Positions 43,220 to 50,257 of a stretch of 50,257 bases of DNA are shown one piece after another. Every line of letters starts with the position of its first letter. Within the stretch, counting starts at the first letter, position 1. The position numbers were made by a program, and so were the translations under genes. Source of the stretch: Actinoallomurus sp. GTDB taxonomy: Bacteria > Actinomycetota > Actinomycetes > Streptosporangiales > Streptosporangiaceae. The notes beneath the pieces were generated by a model. It did not search any database. It had not been told where the DNA came from and was given only the letters and a program-made list of their open reading frames with translations. The stretch lies in NCBI GenBank assembly GCA_025964685.1, contig JAOPYG010000229.1, positions 1 to 50,257 on the forward strand, in the 5' to 3' direction.

Positions 43220-44344
43220 GTGGGCAGACACCGTAAACGGCAACGCAGGCACCGCCGCCGGGTCAGGATCGCGCTGATCTCGACCGGCCTGCTCGTCCCG
43301 CTGACGGGCGGTGCCGTGGTGTTCGCGGCCACCGACCCCGGCCGGCCCGCCGCGAAGCCACCCCGGCCCCACAGCGCCGTGACACGTCAGGCCGCGCCCG
43401 GCTCGGGCTCGAGTGAACGGCCGGCGGCCGGCGGCGTATCGGCGCCCTCCCCCAAGGCCCGGCCCTCCACGGTGACGGTGCCGTCGTCCCCGGCTCCCGG
43501 TCCGCGGATCGACTTCGCCCCGTACGCGGACGTGCTGAGCTGGCCCCCGCTCGATCTGTCCAAGACCCATGTGAAGGCCTACACGATGGGCTTCGTGGCG
43601 GCGAGCGGCGGGTGCTCGGCCGCCTGGGGCGGGCTGTCCCCGGTCGACGCGGCGTTCGCGGTGCGCCGGATCAAGGACGTCCCGGGCAAGGTCATCCTGT
43701 CCTTCGGCGGCCCGCACGGCACCGAGCTCGCCCAGAGCTGTGACAGCGTCGACGCCCTCGTCAAGCAGTACCGCAAGGCCCTGGACGCCACCGATCCGGC
43801 GGGCACCGACTTCTACCTGACCGACGGCACGCTGTCCGACAGCCTCGCGGTGCGGCGCTGGAGTCAGGCACTCACCCGCATCCAGCGCGAAGGCAAGGAC
43901 CGCTCCTTGTCGGTGACCCTTCCGCTGCACCGGACCGGCCTGTCGGCGAGCGCGCTCGCCGCGCTGCGAACGGCTGCCGCGGACGGGTTGCGGGTCTCGA
44001 TCGTCAACCTGGTGCCCGCCGACGGCGCCGGCCAGTCCGTCACGGCCTCGGCCACCGCGGTACACGGCCAGCTCCAACACCTCTACCACCAGAGCGACGC
44101 GCAGGTGTGGCAGCGCATGGGCCTCACCCCGATCATCGGCGTCGCCGGCGTCGGCGCCCAGTTCCGCCCCGCCGACGCCCAGCAGCTGCTCACGTGGGCC
44201 ACGGCGCACCACCTGGGCCGGCTGTCGATGTGGTCGGTCACCCGCGACGCACCCTGCACGGTGGGCACGAGCGTCACCGGCGACACCTGCAGCGGCCTGG
44301 ACGAGGACACCGGAGTCTTTACGAAGATCTTCCAGACCTTCTGA
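43220..44344 (+). CDS. GH18-like (chitinase-fold) secreted protein, probably inactive
   Basis: The protein is 374 residues. A basic N-terminus (HRKRQRRHRRRVR), one hydrophobic signal/anchor helix (about 16-36) and a Pro/Ala/Ser linker to about 95 precede a TIM-barrel domain. Strand 3 has the GH18 motif VILSFGG. The expected DxxDxDxE motif aligns to GTDFYLTDGTLSD, where the central Asp is Tyr199 and the catalytic Glu is Thr201, so hydrolysis is not expected. It may be a carbohydrate-binding lectin-like chitinase fold. The GTG follows GGAGAG. It is preceded by operator-like repeats. Confidence 0.8.
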   Translation: MGRHRKRQRRHRRRVRIALISTGLLVPLTGGAVVFAATDPGRPAAKPPRPHSAVTRQAAPGSGSSERPAAGGVSAPSPKARPSTVTVPSSPAPGPRIDFAPYADVLSWPPLDLSKTHVKAYTMGFVAASGGCSAAWGGLSPVDAAFAVRRIKDVPGKVILSFGGPHGTELAQSCDSVDALVKQYRKALDATDPAGTDFYLTDGTLSDSLAVRRWSQALTRIQREGKDRSLSVTLPLHRTGLSASALAALRTAAADGLRVSIVNLVPADGAGQSVTASATAVHGQLQHLYHQSDAQVWQRMGLTPIIGVAGVGAQFRPADAQQLLTWATAHHLGRLSMWSVTRDAPCTVGTSVTGDTCSGLDEDTGVFTKIFQTF

Positions 44345-44411
44345 TCGCCTATCGGAGTGTCCGTCCAGGTCACAGCCCTGGGGCCGCCACGGCGCCCCCT
44401 TCCTGAGTACC

Positions 44412-44417
44412 TATGCT
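44412..44417 (+). promoter_or_regulatory. -10 element TATGCT of the DUF998 operon
   Basis: TATGCT lies 30 bases before the GTG at 44448. A G-run (44431-44437) between them can act as the ribosome binding site. Confidence 0.45.
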
Positions 44418-44447
44418 GGGACTCTGGGCTGGGGGGGCCAGACGACC

Positions 44448-45224
44448 GTGACTGTGAGCTCGTACGGGGGTTCACGCGAGCCGGGCATGGTGCCGGCATT
44501 CGCGTGGCTGCTGGCCGCGCTCGCGGGGATCGCCTACGCGTCGTGGGTCCTGCAGTTCGCGGTGAACCCCGGGCTCGATCCGGTCAACGGGTACGTCAGC
44601 GAGCTGTCCGCCAGCGACCAGCCGCACCACTATCTGTTCGCGGCGTGCGACTTCCTGTCCGGGCTCCTGACGATCATCGTCGTGGTGGCCGTGCTGCGCG
44701 CGGTACGCCCGCGCGGCTGCGCGCTGGTGGGCTGGCTGGCCCTGGTGGTGTTCGGAGCGTTCTCCATCGCCGACTCACTGTTCGCGATGGACTGTGCCCC
44801 GAACTCCGACACGACCTGCGCGCTGCGCGAACGCGCCGGAAAGGTGTCGTTCGCCCACCAGTTCCACAGCGTGACGAGCACCTGCGTGGTCACCGCCGGC
44901 ATCGTGAGCCTGATCGCCCTCACGATCGCCGCCCGTCGCCACCGCCGCTGGCCGGTGATCGCCCGATGGAGCTGGCTCCTTCTGGTGCTGGAGACGGTCG
45001 CGGCCGCGGCGACGCTGCCGCTGATGTACTTCGGCGTTCTGCTCGGCGTGATCGAACGCGTCCAGGTGGCGATGATCTCGATCTGGCTGTTCGTCATCGC
45101 CGGGCAGCTCTACACCGACCGTCGCAGGCGCCCCGTATCCCGCGCGCCCGGCCAGGCCGCCGTACGGGCGCCGGGTAAGGGTGGGCGGCGGCCCGGCGCG
45201 CGGGAGAAGGCCGTGAGGACGTGA
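44448..45224 (+). CDS. DUF998 membrane protein
   Basis: The protein is 258 residues with six transmembrane helices. NPGLDPVNGYVSELSASDQP after helix 1 is the hallmark of DUF998, along with the later ISIADSLFAMDC-like segment and HQFHSVTSTCVVTAGIV. The C-terminal 40 residues are a basic cytoplasmic tail (RRRRPVSRAPG to AREKAVRT). Function unknown. Its stop overlaps the start of the hydrolase (GTGA), so the two are coupled. Confidence 0.85.
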   Translation: MTVSSYGGSREPGMVPAFAWLLAALAGIAYASWVLQFAVNPGLDPVNGYVSELSASDQPHHYLFAACDFLSGLLTIIVVVAVLRAVRPRGCALVGWLALVVFGAFSIADSLFAMDCAPNSDTTCALRERAGKVSFAHQFHSVTSTCVVTAGIVSLIALTIAARRHRRWPVIARWSWLLLVLETVAAAATLPLMYFGVLLGVIERVQVAMISIWLFVIAGQLYTDRRRRPVSRAPGQAAVRAPGKGGRRPGAREKAVRT

Positions 45225-46081
45225 ACGGACCGTTTCCCGGCGAGCTCGTCGCCGTCGAAGGTGATCGCCTGCACGTCGTCTCGGAGGGGACCGGCACGCC
45301 TCCGGTGCTGCTGAGTTCCGGGATGGGCGGCGCGTGGTTCGACTGGATCGCGGTGACGGAGCTGCTGCGCGACCGGCACCGGGTGGTCAACTTCGACCGG
45401 CCGGGTCTGGGCGGCAGCCCGCCGGCGCGTCATCGGCGGGTCGGGCTGCGCGGTGAGGCGGACCGGCTGGCCGCACTGGCCCGCTGGACCGGCTCACCGG
45501 TGATCATGGTCGCCCATTCGCTGGCGGGCTTCCACGCCGAGGCGTTCGCCCGGCTGCATCCGGACCTGGTACACGGCATGGTGCTCGTCGACCCGAGCGC
45601 CGAAGGGGACAGGCCGTCACACGCCCGGCGGCTGAGCCGGCTCGCTCCCCTGGCCGACGTCGCCGGCCTGGCCGCCGGCATGACCGGACTCGCCTGGCTG
45701 GGCGGTGCCCGCATCCGCGGCATGGTGATGCGGCGGATCACCGAGCGCGGTGACGTGGCTCCGCCGGAGTACGCCCAGGCCGTCTACGGCCGCGCCCACG
45801 TGCTGGGCACCCTTCTGGCCGAGCACGCCGGGTACCGCCAGCTGGCCGCCGACCTGCTCACCTTGCGTGAATCCGCTCCCTTTCCCGACATCCCGCTCCA
45901 GGTGATCACCGCGCTCGGGGACGTGCGCGGTGACGGCGGGAAATGGCGGGGCGCCCACGCCGACCTCGCGGCGCTCAGCCCGCGCGGGCGGCAGATCGTG
46001 CTGCCCGACACCGGTCACCTGGTGCAGATCGACCGGCCCGAGGTGATCGCCGAGGCGGTGGAGGGTCTGTGCGGCACCTGA
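45221..46081 (+). CDS. Alpha/beta hydrolase
   Basis: The protein is 286 residues. The nucleophile elbow is VAHSLAG (Ser100), the oxyanion region is SSGMGGAWFDW, the acid probably lies in ALGDVRGDG (about 235) and the catalytic His in DTGHLVQ (about 265). All parts of the triad are present, so an esterase/lipase-like activity is likely; the substrate is unknown. The GTG start overlaps the DUF998 stop and its own end overlaps the next lipoprotein start by 13 bases, indicating one operon. Confidence 0.9.
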   Translation: MNGPFPGELVAVEGDRLHVVSEGTGTPPVLLSSGMGGAWFDWIAVTELLRDRHRVVNFDRPGLGGSPPARHRRVGLRGEADRLAALARWTGSPVIMVAHSLAGFHAEAFARLHPDLVHGMVLVDPSAEGDRPSHARRLSRLAPLADVAGLAAGMTGLAWLGGARIRGMVMRRITERGDVAPPEYAQAVYGRAHVLGTLLAEHAGYRQLAADLLTLRESAPFPDIPLQVITALGDVRGDGGKWRGAHADLAALSPRGRQIVLPDTGHLVQIDRPEVIAEAVEGLCGT

Positions 46082-46434
46082 TCCTGCTGGTCGTGCTGCT
46101 CCTGCCGCTCCTCGGCTGCGCCAACCCGGTGCGTAAGGTCTCTGAGAGCTCGCTCCGCAACGCCACCGCCCGCGGCGCGACGGAGGAGATGCGCGGGCTC
46201 GGCTACACCATCAGGAAGGGCATGCGGTGCCGGACCCTGTCGGCCGACACCCTGTCCATCGTGCGCGTTCAGTGCCTGGGCCGTACGACGCGGAACGAGC
46301 CGGTGCGGGTGGACGCGGTCGCCTCCGACGCGGGCTCCGCGCACCCGCGTCAGGAGTTCGTGATCACGGTCAGTGGCCGCGAGGTCGTCCGTACCTCCTG
46401 CCTCGGCCAGGGCTGCCAGGATCGTGACCGATGA
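46069..46434 (+). CDS. Small lipoprotein, unknown
   Basis: The protein is 121 residues. The signal peptide ends with lipobox LLGC (residues 14-17), so the mature protein is anchored outside the membrane by Cys17. The mature part has three further Cys and is beta-rich (VRVQCLGRTTRNEPVRVDAV, VITVSGREVVRTSC). The GTG at 46069 lies inside the hydrolase gene after GGAGGG; the longer frame upstream is the hydrolase shadow. It is the third gene of the DUF998 operon. Family not recognised. Confidence 0.75.
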   Translation: MRHLILLVVLLLPLLGCANPVRKVSESSLRNATARGATEEMRGLGYTIRKGMRCRTLSADTLSIVRVQCLGRTTRNEPVRVDAVASDAGSAHPRQEFVITVSGREVVRTSCLGQGCQDRDR

Positions 46435-46456
46435 GCGGACGCTTCCGTGGTCACGG

Positions 46457-46462
46457 TACGTT
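46457..46462 (+). promoter_or_regulatory. -10 hexamer TACGTT of plsX (leaderless)
   Basis: TACGTT, then TCGCGC (6 bases), then ATG at 46469. No ribosome binding site precedes the ATG. Confidence 0.5.
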
Positions 46463-46468
46463 TCGCGC

Positions 46469-47551
46469 ATGCAGCGCCGAGCCACCCGACCGAGCGGCAT
46501 GACCCAGCAGGCCAGCGCCGAGAGCAAGCGCATCGTGGTTGACGCGATGGGCGGCGACAACGCGCCCGACGAGGTGGTGGCGGGCACGATCACCGCCGCG
46601 CGCGAGCACGGGGTCCGGCCCATCCTGGTCGGCCAGGCGGTGCGCATCCGCCAGATCCTCGCCGCGCACGACGCCCTGGGCGAGATCCCGATCGTGAACG
46701 CCGAGGACGTCGTGGCGATGGACGAGGGCGCGCTCGCGGGCCTGCGACGGCCTCGTTCACCGGTGGCGGTGGCGTGCCGGCTGATCCGGCGCGGTCACGC
46801 GTCCGCGCTGGTGTCGGCCGGATCGACCGGGAGCGTCGTGGCGACCTCCCGGCTGCGGCTGCGCGGGCAGCACGGCGTGGCACGCCCCGCGATCGCCGTC
46901 GTGCTGCCGACGCGGCCCCGCCCGACCGTGCTCCTGGACGCGGGCGCCACCGCGGACGCCAAGCCGGAGATGCTCGTGCAGTACGCGATGCTCGGCACCG
47001 CCTACGCCCGGATCAGGCTCGGCGTCGACGCGCCGCGCGTCGGGCTGCTGACCATCGGCGAGGAGGCGGGCAAGGGCAACAAGCTGGCCCGGCGGGCGCA
47101 CGAGCTGCTGGCCGGCGACGTGGAGGGCGTGGACTTCGCCGGCAACGTCGAGGGCTCGAACCTGCTCGCCGGCAAGGTGGACGTCGTGGTGACGGACGGC
47201 TTCACCGGCAACGTCGCGCTCAAGACCGTCGAGGGGACGGTTGGCCTCCTGGTCGCCGAGTTGCGCGAGGCCGTGACCGCCGGCCCGGCCGCCAGGTTCG
47301 GCGCGCTGCTGCAGCGCCGACGCCTGCGGTCACTGCGCGACCGCCTCGACTCGGAAACGTACGGCGGCGGCGTGCTCCTGGGCCTGAACGGCACGGTCGT
47401 CATCGCGCACGGCGCGTCACGTGCCGCGGGGATCTCCGCCGCCTGCGTGCTGGCCCGTGACCTGGCCGACAGCCGGATCGTCGAGCAGATCGGCGATCGC
47501 ATCGCCGCGACCCGCCCGCACCGGCTTCCCCGCCGAGAGGATTCGCGCTGA
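46469..47551 (+). CDS. plsX: Phosphate acyltransferase PlsX
   Basis: The protein is 360 residues, close to the family length. It opens with the signature RIVVDAMGGDNAPDEVV and continues with NAEDVVAMDE, SAGSTGSVVATSRL, the GEEAGKGNKLARRAHELL segment and DVVVTDGFTGNVALKTVEG. PlsX converts acyl-ACP to acyl-phosphate, the donor for PlsY in phospholipid synthesis. It usually sits with rpmF/fabH/acpP, but here it stands alone. The start is ATG 46469 by the -10 position; an ATG at 46499 is an alternative and is closer to the usual family N-terminus. Confidence 0.93.
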   Translation: MQRRATRPSGMTQQASAESKRIVVDAMGGDNAPDEVVAGTITAAREHGVRPILVGQAVRIRQILAAHDALGEIPIVNAEDVVAMDEGALAGLRRPRSPVAVACRLIRRGHASALVSAGSTGSVVATSRLRLRGQHGVARPAIAVVLPTRPRPTVLLDAGATADAKPEMLVQYAMLGTAYARIRLGVDAPRVGLLTIGEEAGKGNKLARRAHELLAGDVEGVDFAGNVEGSNLLAGKVDVVVTDGFTGNVALKTVEGTVGLLVAELREAVTAGPAARFGALLQRRRLRSLRDRLDSETYGGGVLLGLNGTVVIAHGASRAAGISAACVLARDLADSRIVEQIGDRIAATRPHRLPRREDSR

Positions 47552-47562
47552 CGCGTCTCCGT

Positions 47563-47581
47563 GGTTAACTCACCGGTAACC
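47563..47581 (+). promoter_or_regulatory. Operator-like imperfect palindrome before the reductase gene
   Basis: GGTTAACTCACCGGTAACC has 6 of 9 symmetric pairs and lies 15 bases before the ATG at 47596, where a TetR-type repressor would block transcription. It also contains the TTAACT string, which could serve as a -10. Confidence 0.35.
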
Positions 47582-47595
47582 AACCGGGAGGTCTC

Positions 47596-48753
47596 ATGGA
47601 GCGGTCGTACGACGTGGTGTTGATGGGCGCGACCGGGTTCACCGGAAAGCTCACCGCGGCCTATCTCGCCGCCCACATGCCGGTGGACGGCCGCTGGGCC
47701 CTGGCCGGCCGCGACCTGGCCCGGCTCGAAGCGGTGCGGGACCGGCTCGGCGTCGACGTGCCGCTGCTCCGCGCCGACGCGACCGACGCCGGATCACTGC
47801 GCGACCTCGCCGCCTCGGCGCGCGTCGTGATCACCACGGTCGGCCCGTACACCACCTACGGCGAGCCGCTCGTCGCCGCCTGCGCCGAGGCCGGTACGGA
47901 CTACGTCGACCTGACCGGCGAGCCGGAGTTCGTCGACCTGATGTACCTGAAATATCACGGGCGCGCCACGAACACCGGCGCACGGCTGGTGCACTCGTGC
48001 GGGTTCGACTCCATCCCGCACGACCTGGGCGTCTACTTCACGATCCAGCAGCTTCCCGCGGACCTGCCCCTGCACATCGACGGGTACGTCCGCGTCAACG
48101 CCACGTTCTCCGGCGGCACGTACCACTCCGCGATCACCTCCGTCTCGCGCCGCCGTGAGACGGCGCAGGCCCACCGGCGGCGCCGCCGCGCCGAACCCGC
48201 GCTGGAGGACCGCCGTGTCCGCGCCGTCACGGGCCGCCCGCACCACAACCGGGGCCTGGGCGCCTGGGCGCTACCGCTGCCCACGATCGACGGCGACGTC
48301 ATCCGGCGTTCGGCCGCGGCACTCGAGGCGTACGGCCCCGACTTCTCCTACAGCCACTTCGTCGCGCCGAAGGGGCTGCCGGCCGCCGCCGCGCTGACCG
48401 CCGGCGCGGCGGGCCTGGCCGTCGCGACCCAGATCACTCCGGTGCGCGACTGGCTGCTCGGCCGGGTCACGCCCGGCGACGGGCCGTCGGCGGACAAACG
48501 CGCCAAGAGCTGGTTCAGCTGTCATTTCGCCGGAGAGGCCGGCGGCCGGAAGGTCGTCACGAAGGTCTCCGGCGGCGACCCCGGCTACGGCGAGACCGCC
48601 AAGATGCTCGCCGAGTCGGCCATGGCCCTCGCCTACGACGACCTGCCGAAGACCTCGGGCCAGGTCACGACGGCCGAGGCGATGGGCGACGCCCTGCTGA
48701 CCCGCCTCCAGCGGGCCGGCATCACCTTCACGGTCGTCGGCAGGCGCGGATAG
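47596..48753 (+). CDS. Saccharopine dehydrogenase-like NADP-binding oxidoreductase
   Basis: The protein is 385 residues. The Rossmann motif GATGFTGKLTAAYL (11-24) binds NAD(P); TVGPYTTYGEPLVAACAEAG and DYVDLTGEPEFV follow, as in the saccharopine dehydrogenase-like/trans-acting enoyl reductase family. HSCGFDSIPHDLGVY and a long C-terminal domain complete the fold. Mycobacterial relatives reduce lipid enoyl groups; this one may act on a lipid, but no partner synthase is here. The ATG has the strong site GGGAGGTCTC and an operator-like palindrome just upstream. Confidence 0.9.
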   Translation: MERSYDVVLMGATGFTGKLTAAYLAAHMPVDGRWALAGRDLARLEAVRDRLGVDVPLLRADATDAGSLRDLAASARVVITTVGPYTTYGEPLVAACAEAGTDYVDLTGEPEFVDLMYLKYHGRATNTGARLVHSCGFDSIPHDLGVYFTIQQLPADLPLHIDGYVRVNATFSGGTYHSAITSVSRRRETAQAHRRRRRAEPALEDRRVRAVTGRPHHNRGLGAWALPLPTIDGDVIRRSAAALEAYGPDFSYSHFVAPKGLPAAAALTAGAAGLAVATQITPVRDWLLGRVTPGDGPSADKRAKSWFSCHFAGEAGGRKVVTKVSGGDPGYGETAKMLAESAMALAYDDLPKTSGQVTTAEAMGDALLTRLQRAGITFTVVGRRG

Positions 48754-48761
48754 AAGGAGCC

Positions 48762-48869
48762 ATGGGCCGCCGTGCGGCGGGTCGGGGGTTATTCGGTCGG
48801 CCCGGCCTGGTGACGCCGATAGGCTTGAAGAGACTTCGCAGCGTGAGCTGCCGCACGCCGTACTCCTGA
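48762..48869 (+). CDS. Arg-rich leader ORF upstream of argS
   Basis: A 35-codon ORF (MGRRAAGRGLFGRPGLVTPI to CRTPYS) starts at an ATG 8 bases after the reductase stop, with the strong site AGAAGGAG. Seven of 35 residues are Arg, including one rare AGA codon; rare TTA and ATA codons are also present. Its TGA stop is part of the TGAGGA ribosome binding site of argS, and argS starts 9 bases later. This fits a leader peptide coupled to argS, sensing Arg-tRNA supply; it may also be a chance frame. A -10-like TAGGCT (48820-48825) lies inside it. Confidence 0.35.
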   Translation: MGRRAAGRGLFGRPGLVTPIGLKRLRSVSCRTPYS

Positions 48870-48877
48870 GGATCTTC

Positions 48878-50257
48878 ATGTCCGACCCGCAGCATGTTCT
48901 CGCCGCCCGCGTCCAGGTCGCTCTGGGGGCGGCTTTCGGTGAGCCCGACGCGGATCCGGTGATCCGGCCGTCGCAGTTCGCCGACTTTCAGGCCAACGTC
49001 GCGTTGCCGCTGGCCAAGAAGCTCGGCCGCAAGCCGCGCGACATCGCCGCCGAGATCGTCGAGCGCCTCGACATCGCCGACATGTGCGAAAAGGTGGAGA
49101 TCAGCGGGCCGGGGTTCATCAACCTGACGCTGCGGAACGAATGGATCGCCGGGCGCGCGCAGGTCATGCACGGCGACGAGCGGCTGTCCGTGGAGCCCAC
49201 CGCGACACCCCAGACGAGCGTCGTGGAGTACTCCTCGCCGAACGTCGCCAAGGAGATGCACGTCGGCCACCTGCGCACCACGATCGTCGGTGACGCGGTG
49301 GCGCGGGTGGTGGAGTTCCTCGGACACCACGTCGTACGCGACAACCACCTCGGCGACTGGGGCACGCAGTACGGGATGCTCATCGAGCACCTGCTCGACG
49401 TCGGCGAGGAGTCCGACGAAGGGCTGCTCCTGGAGACCGACCCGAACGCCTTCTACCAGGCGGCGCGCGCCAGGTTCGACACCGATGAGGCGTTCACCGA
49501 GCGGGCCCGGCGGCGGCTGGTGAGCCTGCAGGCCGGCGACCCGGAGACGATGCGGCACTGGGAGCGGCTGGTCGACCTGTCGAAGGTCTACCTCCACATG
49601 ATCTACGGGCGGCTCGGGGTCACGCTCACCGACGACGACATCCGCGGCGAGAGCTTCTACAACGACATGCTCGCCGACACCGCCGACGAGCTCGCCGCGC
49701 GCGGCATCGCGACCATCAGCGACGGCGCGCTGTGCGCGTTCCCGCCCGGGTTCACCGGCCGGGACGGCGACCCGCTCCCGGTGATCATCCGCAAGAGCGA
49801 CGGCGGCTACAACTACTCCACCTCCGACCTGGCCACGATCCGCTACCGCGTCGACAAGCTGACCGCCGACCGGATGATCTACGTCGTCGGGTCGCAGCAG
49901 GCGCTGCACTTCCAGATGGTGTTCGCGGTGGCGCGGATGGCCGGCTGGCTGCCGGAGGACGTCGTCGCGGAGCACGCCCAGATCGGCAGCGTCCTCGGCT
50001 CGGACGGCAAGATCTTCCGCACCCGGAGCGGAAAGTCGATCAAGCTGACGGAGCTGCTGGACGAGGCCGTCGAGCGGGCCGGCGCTGCCTTCGACGACGT
50101 GCCGCACGACGAGCCGTTCGACGAGGTGAGCCGGCGCGAGGTGGTCGAGGCCGTCGGCATCGGGGCGGTCAAGTACGCCGACCTGTCGGTGGCGCGCGAC
50201 AGCGAGTACGTCTTCGACTTCGACCGGATGATCTCCTTCCGGGGCAACACCGGCCCG
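48878..50257 (+). CDS. argS: Arginyl-tRNA synthetase, partial at right edge
   Basis: The first 460 residues are present and the frame is open at the window end. The N-terminal additional domain (SQFADFQANVALPLAKKLGR) recognises the tRNA elbow. The class I HIGH motif is HVGH in NVAKEMHVGHLRTTIVGDAV, and the region YNYSTSDLATIRYRV and FRTRSGKSIKLTELL follows as in ArgS. ArgS charges tRNA-Arg in the cytoplasm and normally has about 550-590 residues, so roughly 100 C-terminal residues (anticodon-binding domain) are missing. The ATG follows TGAGGA at 6 bases. The leader ORF before it may control its translation. Confidence 0.95.
   Translation, partial: MSDPQHVLAARVQVALGAAFGEPDADPVIRPSQFADFQANVALPLAKKLGRKPRDIAAEIVERLDIADMCEKVEISGPGFINLTLRNEWIAGRAQVMHGDERLSVEPTATPQTSVVEYSSPNVAKEMHVGHLRTTIVGDAVARVVEFLGHHVVRDNHLGDWGTQYGMLIEHLLDVGEESDEGLLLETDPNAFYQAARARFDTDEAFTERARRRLVSLQAGDPETMRHWERLVDLSKVYLHMIYGRLGVTLTDDDIRGESFYNDMLADTADELAARGIATISDGALCAFPPGFTGRDGDPLPVIIRKSDGGYNYSTSDLATIRYRVDKLTADRMIYVVGSQQALHFQMVFAVARMAGWLPEDVVAEHAQIGSVLGSDGKIFRTRSGKSIKLTELLDEAVERAGAAFDDVPHDEPFDEVSRREVVEAVGIGAVKYADLSVARDSEYVFDFDRMISFRGNTGP

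Noticed and set aside
48728..50107. 459-codon minus-strand frame opposite argS
   Set aside because: argS on the plus strand has clear class I motifs; the antisense frame is a codon-bias shadow.

Overview
The window is chromosomal DNA of a high-GC Gram-positive actinomycete. Coding regions have strong G/C third-position bias, GTG/TTG starts are frequent, and the gene content is actinobacterial: a SigR-type ECF sigma factor, GAF-ANTAR and SpoIIE-type regulators, a type VII secretion-associated EspI-like ATPase with a DUF6177 protein, an SSI-type protease inhibitor and a PEBP/YbhB protein. A filamentous or sporulating actinomycete (Streptosporangiales/Streptomycetales-like) fits best, but the genus is an inference. 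There is no plasmid replication or phage structural gene, no CRISPR array and no intact insertion sequence.

Layout. 1-5530 is an accessory, partly decayed region. It holds the end of a secreted SBBP-repeat protein, a 35-residue lysine-rich peptide gene with its own terminator, a truncated ABC exporter, half of a tRNA-Arg(CCU) gene, a small membrane protein, a methyltransferase and a frameshifted DUF1348 remnant. Its right part appears less GC-rich than the rest. 5531-13639 holds signalling and housekeeping genes: a CHASE3/HAMP/GAF histidine kinase bordered by one copy of a 67-bp direct repeat, a NUDIX hydrolase, GNAT genes, a PlsC-like acyltransferase and a large PAS-GAF-SpoIIE-HATPase phosphatase. 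13935-17063 is a large secreted M14 carboxypeptidase. 17491-22257 contains a SigR-like sigma factor without an adjacent RsrA, an oppositely oriented type VII secretion accessory operon (EspI-like ATPase, a small protein, DUF6177), and a divergent SSI-type inhibitor with a very long disordered linker. 22338-27689 is a stress/regulation block (CBS pair, GAF-ANTAR, PAS-GAF-SpoIIE) followed by a GT4 glycosyltransferase with a structured leader and a DUF6328 protein.

The right half is mostly core metabolism. It contains divergent proS and lepB, an ABC-F ATPase, YceI, DUF2795, a PAP2-diacylglycerol kinase fusion divergent from a Wzm/Wzt-type polysaccharide exporter, a MalK/F/G-type importer lacking its binding protein, PNPOx-like and PEBP proteins, a lysine 2,3-aminomutase-like radical SAM enzyme, a GH18-fold protein whose catalytic acid is missing, a DUF998/hydrolase/lipoprotein operon, plsX, a saccharopine dehydrogenase-like reductase, and argS running off the right edge.

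A recurring signal is the leaderless promoter: a TAnnnT -10 hexamer placed 6-7 nt before the start codon. It appears at eight genes and decides several start codons. The most interesting items are the catalytically altered GH18-like protein, the isolated type VII accessory module beside an unpartnered SigR, the SSI protein with a terminator-like hairpin just before its start, the probable ATT start of the second SpoIIE phosphatase, the Arg-rich leader ORF before argS, and the peptide plus truncated exporter cassette beside a half tRNA. All functional statements come from reading the sequence; no database search was run.
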